64,000 nucleotides of DNA, taken from contig NC_086375.1 of the NCBI RefSeq assembly GCF_036588685.1, positions 44,113,270 to 44,177,269 on the forward strand, in the 5' to 3' direction. Every line of letters starts with the position of its first letter. The stretch's first letter is position 1. The DNA comes from Mytilus trossulus (Eukaryota > Mollusca > Bivalvia > Mytilida > Mytilidae). Positions 40,811 through 52,100 of the stretch are shown piece by piece. The notes beneath the pieces were generated by a model that was not told where the DNA came from, ran no database searches, and saw only the letters and a list, made by a program, of their open reading frames with translations. A program made the position numbers and the translations under genes.

Positions 40811-41461
40811 ATTTTTCATGGTAAAGTCTGTATTCTAGATTCTAAAAGAATAGGTCTACTATATTTGGTGTATGAAATGATTGTAAGGTGTACATGTCCA
40901 ACTGGTTTTGTGATACTTGTAGTTAAGCTTTTTATTGCAATTTTGTGCATTTTTCCTTTTATCTTTTTTGTGATAATTTTCATATCATGCGTCTCGCTTG
41001 AGATGGAAAAATTATCGCTAGAAACTAAGGCCACATGGCGTTGCTAACGAAATTAACAACGTCCTCATAGGTAAAATAGCGATAAACAGATTATCATTGG
41101 TCATCTCAACTCCATTGCTTTTCTCACTTTCGCTGTACCAGCTCAAGCGAGAAAATCAATCTTGTTGAAATGATCAACGATAATCTACAAATATTTAGGG
41201 CATTGCAGGATAAATGATCGTTTTTTTCAACAACATACCATTTATCAGCTCTAAATCTTAAAATATGAGAAAACATTTAATGACAGCTGGGGCATAAAAC
41301 AAAGCAGTCATTTTCTTTTTTACTTTAAAACTATTTAATATAGCACATATTCAATACAATAAAAACACATATGTTTTGTGACATGACAATGAATACTTGT
41401 AGTACTTGATGTAGTACATAGATGACATTATGTTCTATAACATTATAAAAGGCAGATCTTT

Positions 41462-41467
41462 TTTATT
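41462..41467 (-). terminator. Possible polyadenylation signal of COPS9
   Basis: AATAAA on the minus strand (tttatt on plus) about 16 bp after the stop codon. The short distance makes use of a more distal site possible. Confidence 0.35.
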
Positions 41468-41482
41468 GTTTGTTGAACTGCA

Positions 41483-44400
41483 TCATGATAAATCTTCATC
41501 ATCAAACAGATCATCAAAATCTGAAATTACAAAATTTGTAAAAAGTTGCAGTAAAAACTCCTATTTCAATTGTTGTGTTTCACATCAAGAAATGAGTAAT
41601 CATACTGAAAATAAAGCATCCTGAGCAGAGAGAAACTAGTGATTAGCAACTCATAACTCATATGTCTTTAACATACTCATTTGATGACAAAAAAATCTTA
41701 CTTTTCACAAAATTCTGTCAATTCTTATGCAAAAGTATACAAAATCAAATATCTGAAAATAAATCCTCCTTTTATACATATATACATGATATATAACTGA
41801 TATAAGTGGGATATTACTTCATTCAAAAACATAATTCTAAATTTGAGCCAAACAATATTGGTTCTTTACCATAAATGCAGCATGCAAAGAGAATTAGCCT
41901 ATCTAGTTTTAAAATGTTATGGTTGTCCATTGACTGTTAATTTATGATCAATCACCTTCAAAAAGTAAGGCTAGCACACATGAAGAGATGATAACAGTGA
42001 TTTAAAATCTGTCAATATATAAACAAGCAGCAGTACACACATTTGAATAACTTTTTAATAGTTATTATACATGCACATCAGCAACAAGGAGGAATAGAGT
42101 GTACATTTTTTAGCATTTATGTTTAAACATAATGTTCAGTTTTTAATCTTTTATATCAGATGCTTATTTGGTTGAAGTCCTTAAGTAAACGCCTGTGTGA
42201 CTCTTGCGTTCAGATCCTGATAGTTATATTATTTTTCCCCTCTATATCAGTCACTCTTCACTCTATATCAGTCACTCTAAGTGTTTAAAAGGTTTTTTTC
42301 ATAACAGATATAATGATGCTTCTAGTGCATGGTCAACATATACTGCTGATGTTTTTTATTTGGTCGGGTTGTTGTCTCTTTGACACATTCCCCATCTCTA
42401 TTCTCAATTTTAATTTTATCAACATATACTGAACATAATGGTTATGTTATATTATAACTCATGTTATATTCCATATGGTTTTTTTTTGTAATGTCTAAAT
42501 GCACATACTAATTATTATAAATCCTTAATGTGGTAATCATTGTACTAAATTTGCCCATAACAGATCCTCAATTGGAAGTAACATATAAATTTAATTATTA
42601 AATACTATTATGATACATGCATCATGCTGTTTAAAACATTCATGTACCACTAAATACAATCATGTGATGGAATCAGCAATTCTTTTCAATCAATGTAAAC
42701 AAATAAATTATAGTAAATGAAACACAAATTGTTTGAAATCAGCATCTCTTTTCAATCAGTGTAAATAAAATAAAGTATAGTACATGAAATACGAATGCAA
42801 TATTACCATTATAAAAGTCAGCATGGACAGATTTTTCATTGGCTGCCAAATCCATCAATAGAGCACTAGAACCTCCAGCCTGAAAAATACAGAAGTATCA
42901 AATTAGCAATCAATTTGAATGACACAATTTGAGACAGAGTTTGAGTTATTTCCCTTGGGACACCATTTCAGATGGATAAACCATTTATTTCTCGGGGAAA
43001 CCCTGTTTTGACAGTTCTTATCATTTACAGTTCTCAATCTGTCATTTCACACATGACTGCTAATACTAATTCATTTTGAATAAAGGAAAGACTTTATACT
43101 TCAAGATACAGTTCAGTAACAGTTTGAATCAAACAGACTGCCAAAGATGCAGAGCTGATCATAAGTAATCATTTTGATAAAATCGCCTTACAGTGAAGCT
43201 TATGTTATGACATGTTAAAATGGTTATAAAATATCAATCATGCTGAATATGGTTTTACATAAGTTGTATTCTAAATCAAACATTTTTGTGCTAAACAGCT
43301 TTGAAAGAAATGATTCATTTATGACCTTAAACTTAAGTTATTGGTTGTAAATTAACAGTGTATTTGACGTCAAAGCTGTCGAAGTGAATCCATTTGGGTA
43401 CTGGGTCACTTAATTTGACAGTTAGCATAAGTTGAACTTTCTTTCCAGAAAGAGTTATGAAGTTGCTAGTATTTCAAAGGAAAATCACTTATGCCATCAG
43501 TCTAATTACTCCTTATGGCTATATGTCTGTCATAACTTGAAATCACATACATGTGTAGGTTTCTGTAAAATTTTGATGTCACAATAGAAAATGTCTAAAG
43601 CAACAAAGGAAAAGTGATTGTTGTATATGATGTCAATAGACGTATTCACACTTGTATGCAAATTTATCATCCATACATGTACACCTCATCGTTATTAGTC
43701 CGCAATTACTGGATATCACAAGAGTTTCAGTAAAATTTTTATGTCATAATTTATAATATCTGTTGCTAAAATGGAAAAGTGATTGTTGTATGATGATCAA
43801 GTGGTACAGATTTCCAAATAACAATAAGATGTATTATAAGAAAATGTACATAAAATCCTTCAGGTTCCAGGAAAGTTTGAAGATATCATATGGTACAAAA
43901 TGTGCACCATCAGAGCTCCAGATAAGAATTCACAAATTGGGTTTTTTAACCTCTCCATTTTTTATTTAATTGAATGAAATAGTTTAATTCAAAGTCATCC
44001 CTCAAGCAAATATCAAATTGTGTTTTTCACCAAAAAGCTCCTTAATGTATTGGGTTATTTCATTAACTCGATATTTAACATGTTTAATGTGTGTGTTCTC
44101 TCATCAATTAAAATAACTATATTATATACTCTTGAACTAAAATTAAACAATAGTTTTGTCTAATCTTGTTAACATAAATCTGGATTTACTTGTCTCTTAT
44201 TAGAACTTTTGGATTCCGATGCTTACTTTATATAAGTGATTTAGCTTTTCATGTTCCAACTGATTTAGTTTTGACGAGTTATTACCCTGTTACATGTATC
44301 GTTAAGGCATGCAAACACTCCTGGATGCGCCATTGCATGACCCCTTGTGTTCAAGAGACGCTTTCTGACAACACTAGCTGAGTCTTGTTATCATCATATT

Positions 44401-45685
44401 TCACTCAAAAGGAAACTAATTAAAACATGCTTTTATTCAATATATTTACTGGAAATTTACTTTCGATTTAATTTATTGCTAAGTGTTATGTTAAATCCTG
44501 AGCAGAAGGAAAAGAATTAAGACGACATGGCTTACGCTTATTGGATAAAGACAGAGACAATCGAAATCTTTTCCTCACCATGTGAATCTTTAAGCAACCA
44601 ATCATTTCAACAGGGACCATTTCAACAATCTATTTTTTTAACAATAGGACAATTAGATTTTTTAATATTACAAAAATAATTTCACCCAACGACTATGTAC
44701 AATGTAATAGATACATAACTCACACGATAGCGACTAAAAGCTTTAAGAAGTCTTGGTTTTGACAAATTATTGGGTTTCAGAACTCTGCAATTGGCAATCT
44801 GAATTGCATTGGGTTTTCAATTATTTTTTATTGTGTGATTACTCAAATACTTAGCTGTGGAACCGTAGCTCTTAGGTCCTTATGTTATTATTGACTATTT
44901 GTGGACCATAGTAAAAAAAATAACATAAGGACCTAAGAGCTACGGTTCCGCAGCTATAAAATAATCAGATTACAATGTATCTGGAGCTCTGCACCTAAAT
45001 ATATCGGCTAGTTTGCAGTTTATCGTTTCACAAATGATATCAATATGTTCCTTACGTCGTAAATACAATCCCCTTCCTAATCTTGAATGTGACCGACCGA
45101 ATTATACCATTTACCGGATTTGTAATCACATAAGCAACACGATGGGTGCCACATGTGGTGCAGGATCTGCTTACCCTTCCGGAGCACCTGAGATCACCCC
45201 TAGTTTTTGGTGGGGTTCGTGTTGTTTATTCTTTAGTTTTCTATGTTGTCTCATATGTACTATTGTTTTTCTGTTTGTCTTTTTCATTTTTAGCCATGGC
45301 GTTGTCAGTTTGTTTTAGATTTATGAGTTTGACTGTCCCAAATGGTATCTTTCGTCCCTCTTTTGCAGAAGATAAAGTAAATAAAAAGTGGGTATTTTAC
45401 GGTAGCTGATCCAGAAGGGGTGAGGTTCAGGGGTTGGAACCCTCCCTTTTTTAGGACGAAAAATGCATTTGTCACAATAGGGACATATGGTTGGACCCCC
45501 CATTATATTCTGGGTTGGCAACCCCCCTTTTTATAATGATTGGATCCGCCCATGTTTTATATCAGTTATTAAACTAATAAATATCTTTCTCAATGTTTTA
45601 TATTGCTTATTACTTCTTCAATATCCATGTAAGGACCTGCTCCCTCAGGAAACATTTCATCAACAGCTACAATCGACGGTTTCAT
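41483..45685 (-). CDS. COPS9: COPS9 (COP9 signalosome subunit 9), complete 3-exon gene
   Basis: Coding exons 45685-45614 (24 codons), 42879-42807 and 41520-41483 join in frame to 60 residues plus TGA. The protein starts [20 protein letters not shown], continues through [20 protein letters not shown] and ends in the acidic [12 protein letters not shown]. This matches COPS9 (formerly MYEOV2, about 57 residues in human) nearly throughout, including the conserved acidic Phe-rich tail that docks on the signalosome. Family role: a small subunit of the COP9 signalosome, which removes NEDD8 from cullin ubiquitin ligases in nucleus and cytoplasm. All splice sites are GT-AG (donors gtaataag and gtaatatt; acceptors ttttcag and atttcag). 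Each exon is too short to appear as a long open frame, so the gene is easy to miss. The start codon lies 450 bp from the divergent LAMP start. Confidence 0.93.
41521..42806. other. COPS9 second intron
   Basis: AT-rich. Contains only the tail of the tgacacattccccatct-type repeat at about 42360-42415 and two near copies of a block around 42665-42790 (atcagcaattcttttcaatc and atcagcatctcttttcaatc). No other gene seen. Confidence 0.45.
43370..43960. repeat. Tandem repeat of about 165 bp in COPS9 intron 1
   Basis: Units share ggaaaagtgattgttgtat (at about 43609 and 43773), preceded by cagtaaaatttttatgtcat or ctgtaaaattttgatgtcac. The frame at 43763-43969 lies in it and is not a gene. Confidence 0.55.
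44852..44956. mobile_element. Mutator-like hairpin MITE, second copy (105 bp)
   Basis: Foldback starting TAGCTGTGGAACCGTAGCT and ending with its near complement, same termini and aggtcctt box as the element at 18944-19054. Flanking 9-mers tcaaatact and taaaataat agree at seven of nine positions, as expected for an older 9-bp target duplication. In COPS9 intron 1. Confidence 0.8.
45100..45560 (+). repeat. Dispersed retroelement-tail-like repeats in COPS9 intron 1
   Basis: Contains gtgccacatgtggtgcagga, ggagcacctgagatcacccc and ttagccatggcgttgtcagt, phrases I associate with the 3' part of abundant mussel retroelements (from memory, not proven here). It is followed at about 45400 by a gatccagaaggggtgaggtt block with ggaaccctccctttttt and ggcaaccccccttttt. 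The overlapping frames 45013-45318 and 45146-45409 are frame shadows of this repeat. It ends about 55 bp before the donor of COPS9 exon 1. Confidence 0.5.
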
Positions 45686-46134
45686 GATTGTTGTCCTGAA
45701 ATTTACATTAAAGTGTAAATTTGACGTCTTTGTAAATTTCTACATCCACCTTATGAACAAGCTACAACGAACTGTCGATGTGTACCAATATGCTTTATTT
45801 AACCTTTTATATACTCATACAAGAAATTGTGAGCATTCTTTATAATTTCAAATTCCGAAAAAGGATTGTTTTAATGTATATTAATGAACACTTTACAGAA
45901 TAATTTTAGTAAAGTCAAGGTCACATGACGAAGTCATATGATCCGTATGAGCGGCAGGTGATTGGGATTCATTGAGATTATTATTGATATATTTGGTAAG
46001 CATTGACACATTTGTATTGCCTTGTGTGTCGCTTAAATACAACAGAACAGTCAAATAATTTGTGTTACATACTTTTCTTTTTGTTATAGGTTTTCTAGAT
46101 CCTTACAATTTACATTTCAACATCATTCTGAAAA
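45686..46134. promoter_or_regulatory. Divergent (shared) promoter region of COPS9 and LAMP
   Basis: Only 449 bp separate the two start codons, and the genes point away from each other. It includes TGACGTC (45722-45728, CRE-like), GTCACATGAC (45920-45929), GTCATATGAT (45933-45942) and a small possible 5'-UTR intron for LAMP (donor TTTG^gtaagc at 45996, acceptor gttatag ending 46089). If that intron is real, the promoter lies within about 45690-45960. No TATA box is clear. Confidence 0.6.
45920..45929. promoter_or_regulatory. MiT/TFE (M-box / CLEAR-like) candidate site
   Basis: GTCACATGAC differs from the CLEAR consensus GTCACGTGAC at one base and matches the extended M-box (TCATGTGA on the other strand). 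CLEAR sites are bound by TFEB-family factors at lysosomal genes, LAMP1 among them in vertebrates. The identical 10-mer recurs at 46718-46727 in LAMP intron 1. Binding is inference. Confidence 0.5.
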
Positions 46135-49100
46135 ATGAACGGGTTTACTCTTCTCATCACCGCCCTCCTCTTAATTGGTAAGTATTTCGTATTAACTGAC
46201 GTAAGTTTGCACACTTATTATTCTAGTTGTTTTAAACTATTTTTTGGTATTAAACCATATAAACATTATGACTGACATTGACAACAAAACTTGAGCAGAA
46301 ATTCCACAAAATTGGCCATGGGTATTGACAACATGACAAATTGTACATGTAGTGTCTAGTGATGTACCATATTTCTGGAATCATGTCTTCTGAGCATGTC
46401 TTACACCAGAAAAGCATGACTTTATTTAACAGATAAAAGGGTGCCACTATCCTTGCTCTATTAAAAGTTTCCAGCACTTTCAGAATCAGTATTCTGTAGG
46501 GTAGTTTAGAAATAACTTGTGTTTCGTAAGTACGTAATCTTAATTCCTGTGCTACTGAGGGAGGGTGACCATCTTATTAGATTTTAATTTCCTAAATATT
46601 TTGTGTAGTATACATTTGTAAATTAGACTGTTGCTCCAGTTTGTTCAACATGTGTTGGAAGTGACGATGCCTGCATACATACATTTTGGTCATGTGCACA
46701 TGGTGATGGAAGCTTAAGTCACATGACAATTTCAACTAACTGCTGTATCCTGAAACTGCTGTATTGTCCCCATTTATTGGTTTTTATACTAAATCAAAAA
46801 AATGGGAACGATAGACTGCTTTCATATTACTGCATTTTGACTCTTGAACATGTTGAATATATAATGTAGTTTTTATCAAGCTTCAAATTAACCTTCTTAG
46901 TGGTTGGACATTTTGGTACTTGGTCAAGAAAGAGCGACCAAAAGAATAAAAGGTCAAGCTTACAATCAAAGCAATTTGGGATAATTCAATAATTTTCTAT
47001 TGATTATGTCCTGTTTCAAATTTAATAAAAAAATGCCCCCCCCCCCCCCCCCCCCCCCTAATTCCACATTGAAATATCTCTTATTCAAGCATCTCCAATA
47101 ATTACAGTGCCCTCTTAAATTGTCATACAGTCATTGTCCTCCAAATATAGCAATCGAAGTGAGTGAAATATAATAGCATGATTATTCAGGTTATTGTTCA
47201 AAAGATAGTAACATATACTGATGTTTTTCTGTAGGCTGAATTCAGTCTCTTTTAAATCCAAGAGCTTCAGAAATTTAACTCTACTTTTTCATGTTTTGGG
47301 TTCTCATTTGTTAAAAAATTATTAGAATTTTTTGTAATTAAACTATGATGATGAAATATTTTTTAAAACTTTATATGAAAAATTAATGTATTATTCTGAT
47401 AGATATGCTCTCTTTAACTTTGTTTCATCCATTCATTCATATATTTATTTCCTCTTTACAGAGATTACATGAATTATATAATCATGAACAATACATTAAA
47501 AAGTTAATAACAAAAGATATAAATGAGAAGTTGTGAGCAAAACGCAATATTCACATATAAATGAAAATGATCAGATCAAGTGCAAAACAGATTATATCGC
47601 GTGCTGTCAAAATTACATGTGCTAGCATCATACTGTATTGTTCAATTGACGATTGTAAAATATTCTAAACTTTTCTACACTGGACAATTAGCAAACAAAT
47701 ATTTCTTTAATAAGCTGAGGTCCTTATTATTTGAAAATTTATTTTAAAAATCAACATTATCTATAGATGTATGTATTTTTCATGTCATAATGATATTATA
47801 TACATCATTTTTACAATGTACTACTGGAAAACCAAGGGCTTTATTACAGTCTAAATGAATTGTGATTATGTATCTAAATTCTATGTTTCTAAGAATCTAA
47901 GTTTATCAATATTTTTCCTTTAATATATGCATATGGCCTTTGTTAGTCTTGTAATATTTTAGATTATAATTTGGAAATTAGTATGGCGTCTATGATCACT
48001 GAACTAGTAAATATTTGTTTAGGGGCAGCTGAAGGATGCCTTCCGTCTGGGTGTGTGAATTTCTCGCTACATTGAAAACCTGTTGGTGACCTTCTGCTGT
48101 TGTTTTTTCTATGGTCAGGTTGTTGTCTCTTGGACACATTCCCCATTTCCATTCTCAATTTTATGATATTTTCTATATACCCTTTTTTGGGCTTTTAGTT
48201 GGAATAAAAATACATTCTAGTTCTTGATATGTACAATGTTCTGGTATCATGTTAGAAAATGAACATTTTAATGTACAATGTTCATGTACATGTATTATCA
48301 AAGTTAAGTGACTAAAATCAATAATGGAAATAATGCATTTGCATTACATTCACCATGTACATTTAGTCAAAGAGATTATAACAAATGTTTAATTGATAAT
48401 TGTGTTGGATGTGTTTGGAATGTTATTGCTTTATGTGTCTAAATATGTGAAATATTGATTACAAAATCTTAAAACAACGTTAACTTAGGCCTTACCAATT
48501 TGATTCCTTGTTCGACGGACCCGCCCGCACCTATTTTTTTCAAAACAGATTTTTTTTATTTTTATTATTTTCCCGCTTCCCGCATCCGGAAATGAAATCA
48601 TGTCCATTTCCCGCACCGTTTTTTTGTAAAAATTATATAAAGATCTCAACATTTGTTTTTTAAAATCACAGTCTAGCCTTTATATAACGATTTTAAACCT
48701 ATCAGCACCCCACAACACTGTAAATATCTGCGAGAATATTTGTTTCAGCATGAAACCAATTTATCCCAAGCGGGAGTGTTCCGATATAAATAGAAATACC
48801 AGTACAGAACAAAACGTTGGTTTCTTTCCCCCTAACTTATATTCCCTATAAAAACAATGTTCGTTGTTAAAATAAAGTACAAAGAACTTCTGAAGGATTT
48901 GCCTCCAATTGCAATTATAATGTATGGTTACGGTCATACCCGCTGCAGGTTTGTGCACCTGTCATGGTTGATTCAGGGACTTGTCGTTCAGCAGTTATCG
49001 TTTGTTGATGTGGTTCATTGGTATTTTCCTATTTGGAAATATAATTTAGATCGTTGGTTTTCCTGTTCGAATTGTGTACAATACTAAGTTGTGGTCCCTT

Positions 49101-52100
49101 ATAGCTTGCTGGTTGGTCTTGATCAAAGCTCTGTGTAATTGGCCATACTTTGACCTATGTTTGTTATTATCAGGTTGGGACCAACCCTCCCTCAGACAAG
49201 GGCCTTGAAGGGGTCATTTTACCATGTTTACTGTTGTAGAAAAGAAAATAGAAATACTAAGGATTTGTACAGTGCTACTACAAACCTTTGACATTTTAGA
49301 ATTTTTTACTCAAAAAGAGGAGAAATACATTATATTTTAAACAACTTTTCTAAAAGAGGAATGGGTCCACTTATTTTGAATAATATTAAACTGTTAAAGT
49401 AATTAAATGTGTTAACATGGTTAAAGTCCAGGAATATTACAAAATTCTTGGACATGTTTTGACCATTTAATACCAAATATTATAGTTCTTTTGGAAAATA
49501 TAAGCCCTTTTGTACTTTAAGTGTTTTTACAAAAAATAATATTATAACTTATTTTGACCCCTCATAAAAGGGATATTCATAACATTAAGGGGTTGTTCTG
49601 AACCTGATTATGACTTGGATGGCGAATTGTCTCATTGTCAGTCACACATACATAGACCAGATTTAATTATTCAATTATTTCTTGTTGATCAGGGAAAAAA
49701 TACTTCACAAATTAAAGAAATGTCAAGGTACAAGTTATAAATCAAGTTTTAATATAGTCAAAACCTACTAATTTATGTTCACAAAAAAAAATTATAATCG
49801 CTCGCCTTTACTTCTTAGGCTTCGCCTCAAAAATTTGCAAATTAAATATTTTTTTTTTTTAATTTTCAAATCGCTCGCTCGCCCCAATTTTTGGAGTCCA
49901 AAAATCCGTAGAACAAGAAATTAAATTGGTGTGGCCTTATCAGGCAATTTTAGTTTCATGCTTAAAAAAGTAAAATTGCATGGCTTTTGAAGAAGACAAC
50001 TTTCCAAATTCAGATATTCATATCACACTACATTTAGATAATTTCTTGTGATAGTGTGACATTGGGATGCCATTTGAAAGCTCTTTTTAATATATACTAT
50101 TTGGAGAGGGTGGTAAAAGGTTATTTTTATGCAACATGTTTTGCCATTTTTATTTCACATTCAGCCATGAAAAGGTTCTTTATACACCCTGTTTCGTGAA
50201 ATTGGTAAATGATCAATGTGCAAGACATTCATCGTGAAATGGCAATTTTATTTCATGTTCTTCCATATGCAGATACCCACCTTTAGGCCCCTCTTTGGAT
50301 TATCAAATTTAAGATAAAAAAAAGTGTAATGATTATCTTTTATATATGATATTTACTTCCTGAATTGACAAGAACAATTTTTTTTCTTTATTAGAAATTT
50401 TAAAATTTTCCATTTTTATAAGAATAGTATACATGTACATGTACTATAGTGAACACTGAAATACCATCATTGAAATATTCAGGGAAAACAATATAGTTAT
50501 GATTGAACAAACATGCATTGTTTTTCCAAGTACTTACTACAATATTTCAATGAGTGATTAGACAAAATTAATAGGTTTGTATTATTTTAAATTTTGGTAA
50601 ATAAATTGTTGTTCTTGAGAGCAGTGGCAGATCCAGAAATTTTCACAAGGGAGGCCCCCTAACTTCTGTCATGTCTCAGACTGATTCCCTATAAGAAAAA
50701 AAAATAAAAAAACATTCTCACAAAAGTTTCCCTAAATCTTCCTCTGTAGTGTTCCAATATTATGAAAATTGGTACTATCAACTTTTGTTTCTTTGGTTAG
50801 CTATTTTAGATGTTGGATAGGATGACACATGCACTAGAGACTCTAACAGTAATGATTTTCAAGGTTGATATGAAGGAAATTGATTTCACACTGTGACAGG
50901 AAGAAACCCATTGACTGAACTTTTGTTTGAAAAAATTTGAATGTCTGTATTGATCTGTTCTGTCCCACTATCTGTTCCCTTATTAATCAATGTAAATTCA
51001 TTATTTTTCGTGGGATACCTTTTTTTATGGGTTTAGGTTAACCACCAATTGAAAATATAGACAAAGTACACATTTACATGTAGCATACTTTTCTGAACAT
51101 GTTTTGGCAATACAACAAAATAAAATACCCAGGAAAATAAATATTTCCCTTATTCCATGAAAATTGGTGTTTATGAAATAAAATGAATTCACAGTTCCTT
51201 GAAACATAATACAATCTATCCCAGTGGCAGATCCAGAAATTTTGCATAAGAGGGGCCCACTCCAGTCATGTGTCAGTGATTCCCTATATAATCAACCAAA
51301 TTTTCCCCATGAAATGAGTGGCCCAAATGCAAGGCCCCTGAAAAACCCTCCAAATCCATATGGTTTGCAAATAGTCAAAACTTATCAAAAGCAGCTAAGA
51401 GGTACAGTTCAGCAGCTAGCTTTTGTTCTGAACTTTGCTTATGAATGAAAGATCATCAGCTGCATGTGAAACATCTACCCATCAAATGGTTGATAATTTC
51501 AGGTACATGTAAATTAGATATTTTTTTACTTTTAACTGAATTCTCTCACACTTAATTCAATTACATGCAGTTTGAAATCCTTGCATTTAGTCCAGTCAAT
51601 CTAGCATAAATTTGACCCTAACCTGAAAGTAATTGCAACAGAAGATTTTTAAGTTTTAATCTTTAGCATTATACCCCAAATATACACAGAAAAAAGTCCC
51701 ATAAATTCCAACTTGAGGAAAACTAAAAAATCACCATTTAAAATTCCTATGGAGATTTGTATTGAAAAGGGAAATAACTCTTGCAAAAAAGGCAGAAATA
51801 TCAATAAAAATTGAAACAAAATTATAACTTTACCGCTTCTATTCATCAGAATGTATTGATTCTTGATTTTTAAGCGGTCTTTAGAGTATAACAAACAACT
51901 CTAAAGGTGTTTTCATATATTTTATCAAGCTATAATCTAGATTTCGTAATTTATTAGTTGACCATTTATTGAATTTTCCAACATGTCAAGGTAAAGAATC
52001 TCAAATTTGATAAAAATAATTAAGCATGTATTCTTCTTTTTGTGTTTTAAAGTTTCTTTAGATAAGAAAGTTGCTGAAAAAATATAATATACAGAGATAA

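Larger units (their letters stand above)
36720..40910 (+). repeat. Array of about 145-bp tgaccttgacctcattttca units, with nested insertions
   Basis: Best run at 38870-39480, where the box recurs at about 38914, 39062, 39200 and 39349 (spacing 138-149 bp). Each unit includes a tttggtctttttttctaata and tatatttggtgtatggaatg. Further diverged units run to about 40130 and again at 40850-40910. The array is broken by a TIR element (36853-38812) and by a LINE end (about 40115-40810). Confidence 0.75.

Noticed and set aside
41000..41170. Block with gtctcgcttgag and tcaagcgagaaaat at the far ends, considered as a MITE
   Set aside because: The inverted similarity is only about ten bases and no target duplication could be seen.
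45013..45409. Frames of 101 and 87 codons with hydrophobic stretches, possibly a membrane protein
   Set aside because: They lie in a dispersed repeat inside a COPS9 intron, on the opposite strand, without start or splice context.
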